Shown here in pieces: positions 52,148 to 60,053 of a stretch of 64,000 nt of DNA. The notes under the pieces were generated by a model. That model made no database searches and was not told where the DNA came from. It saw nothing but the letters and a program-made list of their open reading frames with translations. The stretch is from JBDSWU01 sp038230395. GTDB taxonomy: Bacteria; Patescibacteriota; Saccharimonadia; Saccharimonadales; UBA4665. The translations under genes and the position numbers were made by a program. The stretch covers positions 11,241 through 75,240 of the forward strand of contig JBBRNI010000004.1 in assembly GCA_038230395.1 (NCBI GenBank), read 5' to 3'. Within the stretch, counting starts at the first letter, position 1; each line of letters opens with the position of its first letter.

Positions 52148-53341
52148 TTAAACTTCTAGCGCTTGTAAAATCGTTTGGCCAACCCGTTCGACCTGGTCAA
52201 TTCGTATCCCACCGAGGTTCAAGCGTGAGTTTTTGAGAGCATGTATGCCCGCACCTTGCAGATATGCATATTGACTATCGGTGTAGCCTTTGGGCAACAG
52301 TTTAGTAAATAGGCCACTGCCGTTACCTACCGTTGGAAACATGGGCAAAGTCTCAGCCAACAACGCTCGATTAGCATCCAACCTGTTACGCACATCTATG
52401 AGTTCTTCATGAAAGTTGCCATACTGCAGCATCGAGCCAGCGGCCATTGCGGCTAGCTGGGGAGGACTAGAAACAGTTCTTCGGATTATACGCTTCACAG
52501 CTTGGTCAAATCGCGCAGCTTGCTGAGTGCCTAGCACAGTATCGGCGTTCACTACTAGCAGTGCGCCCACCCGCTCGTTGTACAATCCCATGTTTTTTGA
52601 AAACGACAGATTAGCAAAGGTTAGTAGGCCTTTGTCGGCAGCCCACCACACTGGTGAAAAATCAGAGTAATATGAATTGTTGAGACCGACGTAGGCCATG
52701 TCCAAAATCACCGTCATCTCCTTTTTGGCGGCCGCAGATAATACATCTTCCCACTCCTGTTCAGTACGATCTAAGCCGTCGTCATTGTAACCATGACCTT
52801 GGAATAAAACTGTGGCACCATTCGATGATTCGGCCAGCATATCAAGTGCCGCCTGGTAGTTATAAGTGCCTGTCTCATAATCCGCATGCTCATAGCTTTT
52901 GATATCAAAATCAGTCTCAAATATTCTCTGATGATTTGGCCAGCCCGGGTCAAGCAATAATTCTTTTGGGCCAGCCAATAGCGTAGCCAAAGCTTCTTTA
53001 GTCAACTGTAGAGCCCCTGTGCCCCCCAAGGCCTGGTACGCCAACGGCTCGCTCGTACCGGTTACATCGTAAATCGTTTTAACTCCATACAGCAGTTCGT
53101 CATTACCAGCTGGCGGTTGATAGCCGTACATCTGCTCTTCTACGATGGTGGTAGCTGCATGTTCAAGCGCCCGCTGAACAGTTGATGGCCGCCACGGTTT
53201 GCCACTGTCTGGATCAATAATCACGCCAATCGTAGTGTTGATAGCGTCAGGATGTTCGCGCGCAAAAGCCGGCCACGCAGCATTAGCTTGCATAATTGGA
53301 TCTAATGGCGCCGCTTCAAGTACAGTAAATTTCTCGCTCAT
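52148..53341 (-). CDS. PLP-dependent aminotransferase, class I (aspartate/aromatic type)
   Basis: About 397 aa from ATG 53341. Fold-type I aminotransferase of the AspC/TyrB subgroup: YGYQPPAGNDELLYGVKTIY, LLLDPGWPNHQRIFET (substrate loop), FQGHGYNDDGLDRTEQEWED, ILDMAYVGLN and the PLP lysine in LSFSKNMGLYNERVGALLVV, which closely follows AspC. The C-terminal Arg region (GGIRIDQV) is kept. Saccharibacteria make few amino acids, so its use may be nitrogen transfer or keto-acid metabolism. The promoter TTGAGT-N16-TACAAT ends 6 nt before the ATG, so the mRNA is predicted leaderless. Confidence 0.88.
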   Translation of the reverse strand: MSEKFTVLEAAPLDPIMQANAAWPAFAREHPDAINTTIGVIIDPDSGKPWRPSTVQRALEHAATTIVEEQMYGYQPPAGNDELLYGVKTIYDVTGTSEPLAYQALGGTGALQLTKEALATLLAGPKELLLDPGWPNHQRIFETDFDIKSYEHADYETGTYNYQAALDMLAESSNGATVLFQGHGYNDDGLDRTEQEWEDVLSAAAKKEMTVILDMAYVGLNNSYYSDFSPVWWAADKGLLTFANLSFSKNMGLYNERVGALLVVNADTVLGTQQAARFDQAVKRIIRRTVSSPPQLAAMAAGSMLQYGNFHEELIDVRNRLDANRALLAETLPMFPTVGNGSGLFTKLLPKGYTDSQYAYLQGAGIHALKNSRLNLGGIRIDQVERVGQTILQALEV

Positions 53342-53347
53342 AACCAC

Positions 53348-53375
53348 ATTGTAAGTCGACTCACTGCGTACTCAA
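53348..53375 (-). promoter_or_regulatory. promoter TTGAGT-N16-TACAAT, leaderless
   Basis: -35 TTGAGT (53370-53375) and -10 TACAAT (53348-53353) on the minus strand, 6 nt from the ATG of the aminotransferase. It lies in the 40 bp right after the tmRNA terminator region begins. Confidence 0.65.
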
Positions 53376-53385
53376 AGCATGAGCA

Positions 53386-53420
53386 AAATAAAAAGACTTT
53401 CGAATATGTCGAAAGCCTTT
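53386..53420 (-). terminator. rho-independent terminator of tmRNA
   Basis: On the minus strand GGCTTTCGA pairs with TCGAAAGTC around a short loop, followed by TTTTTATTTT, directly after the CCA end of tmRNA. Confidence 0.88.
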
Positions 53421-53422
53421 TA

Positions 53423-53812
53423 TGGAGGAGCTGGCGGGTACCGCCCCCGCGTCCGCCGGTTTATCTTGGTTAGTCGTCTACAGGTATAGTCCGTTTTTTG
53501 ATCTTAGCGCTCGGATATCTAAACGGGCAAACATCCCGAGCGAGCGATCCAAAGTCTTAGCAGCTAGCTAGGATAACTCCAGCTGAGCGTCCAGAAGATA
53601 TTACGCACCTTTGTCATATCTGACGTCTGACGCGGTGCGGCACTAGTAAACTAGGCTCTTGCTAGTGAAGGGGCAAAAGAAAAATTCTTGATGCTTGCCT
53701 TCAGGCTAGCGATTGTAGATTGTCTTGCAATTACAAAAGTGTGTCTATACGCTGACAAGCGACCTGCTGATCTAACCGATAAAGTCCAACGTCGAGCTTA
53801 AAATTCAGCCCC
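53423..53812 (-). ncRNA. ssrA: transfer-messenger RNA (tmRNA)
   Basis: A 390-nt one-piece tmRNA that rescues stalled ribosomes. The 5' end GGGGCUG pairs over 7 bp (one G-U) with CAGCUCC near the 3' end, followed by discriminator U and an encoded CCA. The T-arm reads GGACGCGGGGGCGGUACCCG. The conserved 5' region AAGCUCGACG matches the family. The tag most likely starts at GCA 53726-53728, 85 nt from the 5' end, and runs 25 codons, ending SFAPSLARA before UAG at 53651-53653. A second in-frame GCA at 53698 would give a 15-residue tag. The UAG lies inside a CACUAG/CUAGUG hairpin, as in helix 5 of other tmRNAs. Confidence 0.95.
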
Positions 53813-53839
53813 GTATCCCGCTATTGCTAGCAGACTAAG

Positions 53840-53845
53840 ATTATA
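53840..53845 (-). promoter_or_regulatory. -10 box of tmRNA promoter
   Basis: TATAAT on the minus strand, 27 nt before the mature 5' end, so a short leader must be removed (normally by RNase P). The -35 is weak. Confidence 0.65.
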
Positions 53846-53942
53846 GCATATTTTGCGCGTTTTAGGCATTGACGTTCACAATTATAACTTTCGGTTAGCG
53901 GGTGTCGCCATCGCTAAGCTGGCTGCGCAAGCTGATATTTGA

Positions 53943-54407
53943 TTAAATAGTCAGTGAGTGGTCACATGCTCCGAGTTTACCGGGCTTGCAGACAATTTTG
54001 TGCAACGTCTGTAGGGCTGCTATTAGTTTTTGCAGTTGATCATCACCAAGTGCAGCATAATCTGGGCCGAGGCTACGGCGGATGATTGCTGTGGCGGCCT
54101 CTGTTATTTGCATACCCATAGGAGTGGCGATTATCACATGCTTACGGCGATTATTAACATCCGTTTTGATAACTAGCAAGCCCTTTTGGGCTAACAGGCT
54201 TACTTGCCTGCTAACACTGGCTTCAGTTTGCCCGAGATTGTCGGATATAGTTTTTTGCTGAACTCGTGGGTTCCATTCAAGTGCCGTTAGAATACGATAC
54301 TGGCTTAGGCCAATACCTAATTGCTCTTGCAGTAGTTGATCAGTTTGTTTGCCCATAACACTTGCTAGGTGCTGAACTAAATAGTTAAGTTGATTGGTAG
54401 GACTCAT
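53943..54407 (-). CDS. MarR family transcriptional regulator
   Basis: About 154 aa from ATG 54407. The winged helix-turn-helix is clear: LSQYRILTALEWNPRVQQKT, ISDNLGQTEASVSRQVSLLA (recognition helix) and the wing KTDVNNRRKHVIIA. Helices at both ends form the dimer interface. Two cysteines near the C-terminus (KIVCKPGKLGACDHS) could serve as a redox switch. The promoter TTGACG-N17-TAACTT ends 7 nt before the ATG and is full of GTTAAC/TTAAC repeats, suggesting self-repression on a leaderless transcript. The ligand and other targets are unknown. Confidence 0.88.
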   Translation of the reverse strand: MSPTNQLNYLVQHLASVMGKQTDQLLQEQLGIGLSQYRILTALEWNPRVQQKTISDNLGQTEASVSRQVSLLAQKGLLVIKTDVNNRRKHVIIATPMGMQITEAATAIIRRSLGPDYAALGDDQLQKLIAALQTLHKIVCKPGKLGACDHSLTI

Positions 54408-54443
54408 AATTAACAAGTTAACCTAAGTTAGTTAACACGTCAA
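54408..54443 (-). promoter_or_regulatory. promoter and likely operator of the MarR gene
   Basis: -35 TTGACG (54438-54443), 17-bp spacer, -10 TAACTT (54415-54420). GTTAAC occurs in the spacer, next to the overlapping TTAACTTGTTAA palindrome over the -10. Such repeats covering the promoter are typical of MarR autoregulation. The -35 overlaps the stop codon of rsmA. Confidence 0.6.
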
Positions 54444-55231
54444 GTATTGTGAGTTTCTAGTACTTGGTAAAGGTTATTCCACTGAGTAAGGTCTAATGTT
54501 TGGGCACGACGACTTGGATCGATATTGGCGGCTTGGCATATACTCAGTACCGTTGGTTTATCAAGACGAAGGCCGCCACTCAAGCTATTAAGCAATGTTT
54601 TGCGGCGCTGTCCAAAGCCAGCTTTAACTAACCGGAAGAACTTTTTGAGATCAATGTCTGCAAACAGTGGCTCAGGTCGATAGTGCATTATTAGCACCTG
54701 CGAATCGACTTTGGGCGGTGGGGTGAATAGTGCGGCTGGGACTAACGCACCAAGTGACACCTCCCAATAGTATTGAGCTGTCACGCTTAATAATGATAGA
54801 TCGCCGGGCTTAGCGGTCACCCGCTGGGCAACTTCTTTTTGAATTAATATGACCGCCTTTGTGGGCGGATTGGACGACTCACTCATGACTCGTATCAAAT
54901 TGCTAGTTAGGTAGTATGGTATGTTTGCTACTACCTTATATGGCGCCGGCACACTGGTAAAGTCAAAGCTCAAAATATCCTGAGTTACTACCCGTAAATT
55001 ATCGGCCTTAACACGTCGTGGTAGCTCGCGGGCCAACTTGGCGTCAAACTCAACAGCAATAACCTGTTTAGCTTGTTTGACTAATAGCTGTGTAAGAGTA
55101 CCAGGGCCAGGACCAATCTCTACGATCACATCATCAGGCGTGATGTCGGCAGCACTGGCAATGTCACCCAGTGCAGACAGGTCTGTCAGCCAATGCTGGC
55201 CCAACGATTTATTAGTTTCTGGCAGATTCAT
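54440..55231 (-). CDS. rsmA: 16S rRNA dimethyladenosine transferase RsmA (KsgA)
   Basis: 263 aa from ATG 55231, chosen because the family starts near LPETNKSLGQHWLTD and the ATG is 4 bp after the preceding stop; an upstream extension of 84 residues would lie inside the previous gene. RsmA methylates two adjacent adenines near the 3' end of 16S rRNA. Motifs: VIVEIGPGPGTLTQLL (SAM), VIAVEFDAKLA, VVANIPYYLTSNLI (catalytic NIPY) and KAGFGQRRKTLLNSLSG. Linked to the Rpf-like gene as in Gram-positive bacteria. It ends with UGA. Confidence 0.95.
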   Translation of the reverse strand: MNLPETNKSLGQHWLTDLSALGDIASAADITPDDVIVEIGPGPGTLTQLLVKQAKQVIAVEFDAKLARELPRRVKADNLRVVTQDILSFDFTSVPAPYKVVANIPYYLTSNLIRVMSESSNPPTKAVILIQKEVAQRVTAKPGDLSLLSVTAQYYWEVSLGALVPAALFTPPPKVDSQVLIMHYRPEPLFADIDLKKFFRLVKAGFGQRRKTLLNSLSGGLRLDKPTVLSICQAANIDPSRRAQTLDLTQWNNLYQVLETHNT

Positions 55232-55235
55232 TCTT

Positions 55236-56477
55236 TTACCAGTTATGGTAGCTAACCCAGTGATTGTAAGCGGCGCTCCAGCTACCGTAGCGGCCCTGGG
55301 CATAGCCCGCGCACCAACGTAGTTGCGTAATCGGGTTCGTTTGCCAGTCAGATCCAGCGCTAGCCATTTTATATCCCGGAGTCGCTTGGCACAAGCCGTA
55401 GCCATTAGGCGTATTGGCGTTATCAGGTATTGGTGGACAGTCATGTTCGCCCTGAGCTTTTGTAGGGCACCATCCTGACTCATGACTGATTATGTAGTCG
55501 ACATAATCGTAATCTGAGGCAACAATGCCAGCTAGTGCCATATCGCCTTTAATGCCACTGAGCGAAGTACCAACTACCCGGATTTCTGTGACTGGTTGTT
55601 GGGTGACAACTTGCTGAAGCACACTGCGGCCGACCTCAATTCCATTTTGAAGGTTCAGCTGATAAGTAGTAACTTGGTGGCCGGCCGAGCCCGCTTGGCG
55701 AACAGCACTAGTGCCGTAAGCCAACGTATCGTCTTGAATTTGTTGCGAGGGCATAGGAATGTCTTCTCCAACTGTTTCAATTTTGATACCATTCCGCGTC
55801 ACAAAAATTTGGGTATTAGCGGTCAGGGGTGTATCTGCAGCCGGAATCAGTTGGTCATCTTTGGCAAGTACAATGTTTTTCTGCTTGACCAAATCACCTA
55901 CCGTTGTAGCATGTGTACGTATCGCCAACGGCGTACCATATAAATTCAGATTGACTGGCATGGCACGGTTAATAACAACCTGTTCACCAATGGCGCCGGT
56001 TTTAATAAAATCAGTTGTTGGATTGGTCGAAACGAGATCGTCAGCGTAGAGCTTGCTGCCTGTTTGGGCGGCGATACTACGAGGAGTAGTCGCGGCGCTG
56101 AAGGTGAAGCTTTTGTGACCGTTATCGACGATCTGAACTGGCACGGCCCGATATATATTTATGCGAAACTGGTCCTGATCAATTGGCGTTTTGGTAGCTG
56201 GCTCCACCACATCGCCTTCGTTAAGTGTTATGTTTAGTTTAGCCAGCAACGAGCCTACGGTAGCTGCCCGCGTCGGCACGATTTGCTGAATATGGTCGTG
56301 TGATATAACTACGATTTCAGCGTTTTTGACAGCATGGATTTGGTGCGTTTGCGAGGCATATAGCAAGCCTCCACCTATTATTACGGCGAAGGCAAACAGT
56401 GTTATAAAAGGCACGGCAAACGGATGGCGACTAAGCACGCTAAAACGTCGTCTATGAACGTGGAACTTATTTTTCAT
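55236..56477 (-). CDS. Rpf/YabE-like wall hydrolase: DUF348 repeats, G5 domain, lysozyme-like domain
   Basis: 413 aa. A membrane anchor (VPFITLFAFAVIIGGGLLYA, about 22-43) precedes repeated DUF348 units (VVISHDHIQQIVPTRAATVG; LYGTPLAIRTHATTVGDLVK). A G5 domain follows (IETVGEDIPMPSQQIQDDTL, ...GQ/AGHQVTTYQLNLQNG). The C-terminus is a transglycosylase/lysozyme-like domain with the likely catalytic Glu in YIISHESGWCP, then NGYGLCQATPGYKMASAGSD and GYAQGRYGSWSAAYNHW. This matches the plan of actinobacterial RpfB resuscitation factors and Bacillus YabE, although the catalytic domain is the SLT-like kind. It is followed after 4 bp by rsmA, the same gene order as rpfB-ksgA. Confidence 0.9.
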   Translation of the reverse strand: MKNKFHVHRRRFSVLSRHPFAVPFITLFAFAVIIGGGLLYASQTHQIHAVKNAEIVVISHDHIQQIVPTRAATVGSLLAKLNITLNEGDVVEPATKTPIDQDQFRINIYRAVPVQIVDNGHKSFTFSAATTPRSIAAQTGSKLYADDLVSTNPTTDFIKTGAIGEQVVINRAMPVNLNLYGTPLAIRTHATTVGDLVKQKNIVLAKDDQLIPAADTPLTANTQIFVTRNGIKIETVGEDIPMPSQQIQDDTLAYGTSAVRQAGSAGHQVTTYQLNLQNGIEVGRSVLQQVVTQQPVTEIRVVGTSLSGIKGDMALAGIVASDYDYVDYIISHESGWCPTKAQGEHDCPPIPDNANTPNGYGLCQATPGYKMASAGSDWQTNPITQLRWCAGYAQGRYGSWSAAYNHWVSYHNW

Positions 56478-56551
56478 ACATATCTAGTCATGTTAATCGA
56501 GACTAACCTGTCTATTGTAACAGATTGCACCACTGTTAGCAGTAGGGCTAG

Positions 56552-58735
56552 CTAGAGCTTTTCGAGCGGGGCGAACGAAATATTAATCTTGCGGGAGCCC
56601 TTACCCTTGAAATAAATTACTGCTGTGTCACCGTCCATTTCCATAACCGTGCCAACCCCGAACATTTGATGTCTAACGGCGTCGCCCTCATTGATGTCTG
56701 GAACGTAATGTGGCTCATCTGATGGTACTGGCTGCCCTGCAGCATCGTCAGTCAACCAGTGTTGCTGAGGTTTCTGCGTGAATTGATAACTCATTTCGGC
56801 GTTCTGGACGGCGTCCGCGTCAATCTCAGCCAAAAACCTTGATGGTGGATTATGTTGTACGCTGCCGTATAGTAAGCGACTGGTGGCGTAAGTCAGATAT
56901 AACTCTTGGCGAGCCCTTGTCATGCCAACGTAACATAGTCGGCGCTCCTCCTCCATTTCAGATTGGTCATACAGTGCCCGGGAGTGCGGGAAAATACTTT
57001 CTTCCAATCCCACCATGAATACTACTGGGAACTCCAGGCCTTTGGCGGCGTGCAGCGTCATTAATGTCACGGCGTCGCTATCAAAATCAGCACTATCTAG
57101 ATCACTTACTAGAGCTACCTCCTCTAAAAAGCCGTCCAAGCCAACGTCCTGGTATTCTTGGGCAACGCTTAGTAGCTCTTTGACGTTTTCTTGACGAGCT
57201 TCTCCTTGCAACGAACCATCATTTAGTGAATGCAAGTAATCAATTCGTCGTAATAATGAATCTATCAGCCCACTAACGCTGGCATCTTCAGCGGTAACGC
57301 GAAGCGACGCCAAAATATCACCGAGCTCACCGAGGCTTTTACGGGCCTTAGGTGTTAGCTCAAGTAGCGCATCTGCTTGCTGCAAAGCGGCAAGTAGGCT
57401 GAGGCCGCTAGCTTGTTGCCAAGCCATAAATGTCTGAAGACTCTTAGAACCAATACCACGGGCTGGAACATTAACGATGCGCTCAAAACTAACTCGGTCC
57501 TCGGGTTGAAATATAAGCCTCAAATAGGCAATCAGATCTTTTATTTCTTTACGATCATAAAAGCGCACGCCACCAACCACGCGGTAAGGGACAGCGTAAT
57601 GCACCATCGCCTCTTCGATTGAACGACTCTGAGCATTGGTTCGGTATAAAATGGCAAAATCACCGTAGCGTCGAGCGCCCCCGTCCACGCTATTTTGGAT
57701 TCGTCGTATGATTGCTTCACCTTCGGCTCTCTCGTTGTGAACTTGTAACAGTTGCACCGGCTTACCATCGCCAGCATCTGTCCATAATTCTTTTTCGGAG
57801 CGCTGCAGATTGCGCGTAATGACGTCATGAGCGGCCTTCAGGATGTGCCCCGTAGAACGATAGTTTTGTTCCAGTTTAATTACTGCGCAGTCTTTATAAT
57901 CTTGCTCAAATTTAAGGATATTACGGAAGTCAGCACCACGCCAGCTGTATATTGACTGCCAGTCATCACCAACCACTGCAATATTGTGTTGATCATTAGT
58001 TAACAAGTTAACTAACTCGTATTGAGCAGCGTTTGTATCCTGATATTCGTCGATCATAATGTATTTAAACTGCTGCTGCCACTTACTGCGTATTTCTGGC
58101 ACCGTTCGAAACAAATGAACCGTTTGGTTAATAAGATCATCAAAGTCTAAGGCTGAAGCTTGCTTGAGTGACTGCTGATATAACGGATAAACTTGAGCCG
58201 CGACCTTTTGGGCCGGACTGTTGGCTGTGGCATGGTAATCTTGTGGTGATAATAACTCGTTTTTGGCGCTACTGATTAAGCCACCAATTACTCGCGGCGG
58301 AAAAGCTTTTTCGTCAATCATCAGCTGCTTACTGGCTTGCCTAACGGCCGCCAGACGATCAGACTCATCAAAGATAACAAACGACCGTGAGATTCCAATA
58401 TGCTCACCGTCTTGCCGCAACAGCCGCACACAAATACCATGAAATGTTCCCATATACGGCATAAAGCCGCGGTTGTCGGCGTTCTCACCAAGTAATTCAG
58501 CAACCCGGGCACGCATCTCTTTAGCAGCCTTGTTGGTGAATGTAACGGCTAATATGTTGTACGGTGATGCCTTGTGCGTGGCCAGTAAGTAAGCAATTCG
58601 ATGCGTCAAAGTTTTGGTTTTACCTGAACCCGCACCTGCCTGAATCAGCAGCGGCCCTTCAGTCGTCTCGACTGCTCTAGCCTGCTCAGGATTTAGCCCA
58701 ATTAGTAGATCTTGCATGTCCATACATAGTACCAA
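56552..58735 (-). CDS. pcrA: ATP-dependent DNA helicase PcrA/UvrD
   Basis: About 727 aa. Superfamily 1A helicase: LLIQAGAGSGKTKTLTHRIA (Walker A), VTFTNKAAKEMR (Ia), IMIDEYQDTNAAQYELVN (II), VVGDDWQSIYSWRGADFRN (III), LEQNYRSTGHIL (IV), VTLMTLHAAKGLEFPVVFMV (V) and CYVGMTRARQELYLTYA (VI). The C-terminal Tudor-like domain (DAVRHQMFGVGTVMEMDGDT), which binds RNA polymerase in PcrA, is present. I take the TTG at 58735 as start because GGAGG lies 7 nt upstream; ATGs at 58723 or 58717 are alternatives. Confidence 0.95.
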   Translation of the reverse strand: MVLCMDMQDLLIGLNPEQARAVETTEGPLLIQAGAGSGKTKTLTHRIAYLLATHKASPYNILAVTFTNKAAKEMRARVAELLGENADNRGFMPYMGTFHGICVRLLRQDGEHIGISRSFVIFDESDRLAAVRQASKQLMIDEKAFPPRVIGGLISSAKNELLSPQDYHATANSPAQKVAAQVYPLYQQSLKQASALDFDDLINQTVHLFRTVPEIRSKWQQQFKYIMIDEYQDTNAAQYELVNLLTNDQHNIAVVGDDWQSIYSWRGADFRNILKFEQDYKDCAVIKLEQNYRSTGHILKAAHDVITRNLQRSEKELWTDAGDGKPVQLLQVHNERAEGEAIIRRIQNSVDGGARRYGDFAILYRTNAQSRSIEEAMVHYAVPYRVVGGVRFYDRKEIKDLIAYLRLIFQPEDRVSFERIVNVPARGIGSKSLQTFMAWQQASGLSLLAALQQADALLELTPKARKSLGELGDILASLRVTAEDASVSGLIDSLLRRIDYLHSLNDGSLQGEARQENVKELLSVAQEYQDVGLDGFLEEVALVSDLDSADFDSDAVTLMTLHAAKGLEFPVVFMVGLEESIFPHSRALYDQSEMEEERRLCYVGMTRARQELYLTYATSRLLYGSVQHNPPSRFLAEIDADAVQNAEMSYQFTQKPQQHWLTDDAAGQPVPSDEPHYVPDINEGDAVRHQMFGVGTVMEMDGDTAVIYFKGKGSRKINISFAPLEKL

Positions 58736-58774
58736 ACTGCGGCCTCCAAATCTGTTGTAACTTAGAGTAATCAC

Positions 58775-59292
58775 GGCTCTAACAACTCAAATAGCTAAAG
58801 TGTACGAAAAATATTGTTTGAGAGTTGCGCAGTGAGCGCCTAAGCATCTTCCATTTAAGTCCCGCTAATGAGCCTGCGATGAAGATGTAAAGCATTAAAC
58901 CGAATGCGCTTTCTGAGTGCTCAAACTAAATATCCCATTCATAAATGCATGCTAACGCAAACCTATTTAGACAGTCTTGTACGTTTATGGGCAGCTTATT
59001 GTTGGGTTGTTGTCCTTATAAATCGCATTCCTGTACGGAGAACTTGGGGAGCGAGAGGTTACTTATAAGGTCAGTTAATAAGTAGCTTCATGAAACGTCC
59101 TAGGGTCGACATTCTTTTGGGCACCCCCATATTTCGAGATTCAAATTTTGCTGGGGCTAAGAAGTTAAAAATTCTCAGAGTCTTAAAAGTTATTTTTCAG
59201 GTCATTATTTACGAGTAGGCTGCTTAGCGGCATTACAGTAGTTTTAGAGAGTTAGCGTAAAGAGACAAGTGCTAATTGAGTTGTTTACAAAA
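58775..59292. other. 518-bp gene-free stretch with weak inverted repeats
   Basis: No reading frame of note on either strand and no match I can make to rnpB, 6S or SRP RNA. Structure seen: an 8-bp inverted repeat CCTTATAA (59014-59021) / TTATAAGG (59063-59070) and a 7-bp pair CATCTTC / GAAGATG around 58846-58887. AT-richness rises towards 59200. It is the largest gap in the window, so an unrecognised RNA or a regulatory region of the helicase gene is possible. Confidence 0.4.
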
Positions 59293-60051
59293 TTAATTAA
59301 AGAAGTGTGTCACGGCTTTGAGATTACCAATATGGACTAGGCCAGCGTCGAGCGCGATATCGGCCCAAGCCACTACCAATAGTAGGCTCAGTACGGTGCC
59401 GATAGCAACGAATTGCTTTGTTCGTTGTGACTCAAGAGTGTTTATGGGCAAATAATAGGTTTTATTGTCGACTAACTTTTGTAAATTGGCTTGGCGTTCA
59501 GCTTCAGCGTCTTCTGCTGAAGCCTCATTGACTTCTGTTTGAATATCTTTGGTGCCAACTTTGGCGTCGGTGCCGGTGCTGGTCATTTTAGGTGATTCAG
59601 GCTCAATGCTAGGCTTAGGAGTCATGGCTGGCTGAGGAGCTGGTTGTTGCTCAGCAGATGGTTCTGGCCCAGGAGCTAGTGCTGTTTGCACAGTGGCGAC
59701 TGGCTCAGCTGAATCCGTATTGGGTTGATCATTACTATCGTCAGCCTCAATTACAGCAGGCTCTGGTATAGCCGCTGTCTCCTGAACGACTGGCTTTGGT
59801 GAAGATTCTAGCGGCTGAATAACACCGTGGCTAGCATGCGTAGCGGGAGCGGCTGAAGCGGTGGCTGACTGCGTAGTTTCGGGGTTTTCTGTAGTTTCAG
59901 TAACGGACGAGTCGCTGTTCATCATAGGATCACGCATGGTCGGTCGATTGGTGATAATAACTGATTTAGAGTTTGGCGATGGCGCGCTGTCACCGGGGTG
60001 TGCGATGTCGATGATCTTTTTTGGTTTGGTTGGAGTGGTGTTATCTGCCAT
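59293..60051 (-). CDS. hypothetical C-terminally anchored, disordered protein
   Basis: 252 aa, no known function. After a short conserved-looking N-terminus (KKIIDIAHPGDSAPSPNSKS, VIITNRPTMRDPM) come ~130 residues of Pro/Ala/Glu/Thr-rich disordered sequence. A short helix-strand segment follows (QANLQKLVDNKTYYLPIN), then one transmembrane helix (FVAIGTVLSLLLVVAWADIA) and ~20 residues outside. Most of the protein is thus cytoplasmic. It begins 2 bp after tpiA and so shares the pgk-tpiA operon, a puzzling pairing with glycolysis genes. Confidence 0.72.
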   Translation of the reverse strand: MADNTTPTKPKKIIDIAHPGDSAPSPNSKSVIITNRPTMRDPMMNSDSSVTETTENPETTQSATASAAPATHASHGVIQPLESSPKPVVQETAAIPEPAVIEADDSNDQPNTDSAEPVATVQTALAPGPEPSAEQQPAPQPAMTPKPSIEPESPKMTSTGTDAKVGTKDIQTEVNEASAEDAEAERQANLQKLVDNKTYYLPINTLESQRTKQFVAIGTVLSLLLVVAWADIALDAGLVHIGNLKAVTHFFN

Positions 60052-60053
60052 AG

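Noticed and set aside
54440..55483. RsmA with an 84-residue N-terminal extension
   Set aside because: The extension lies entirely inside the Rpf-like gene in another frame; the ATG at 55231 matches the family start.
58775..59292. RNase P RNA, 6S RNA or SRP RNA
   Set aside because: None of the conserved sequence blocks (such as GAGGAAAGUCC for RNase P) could be found on either strand.
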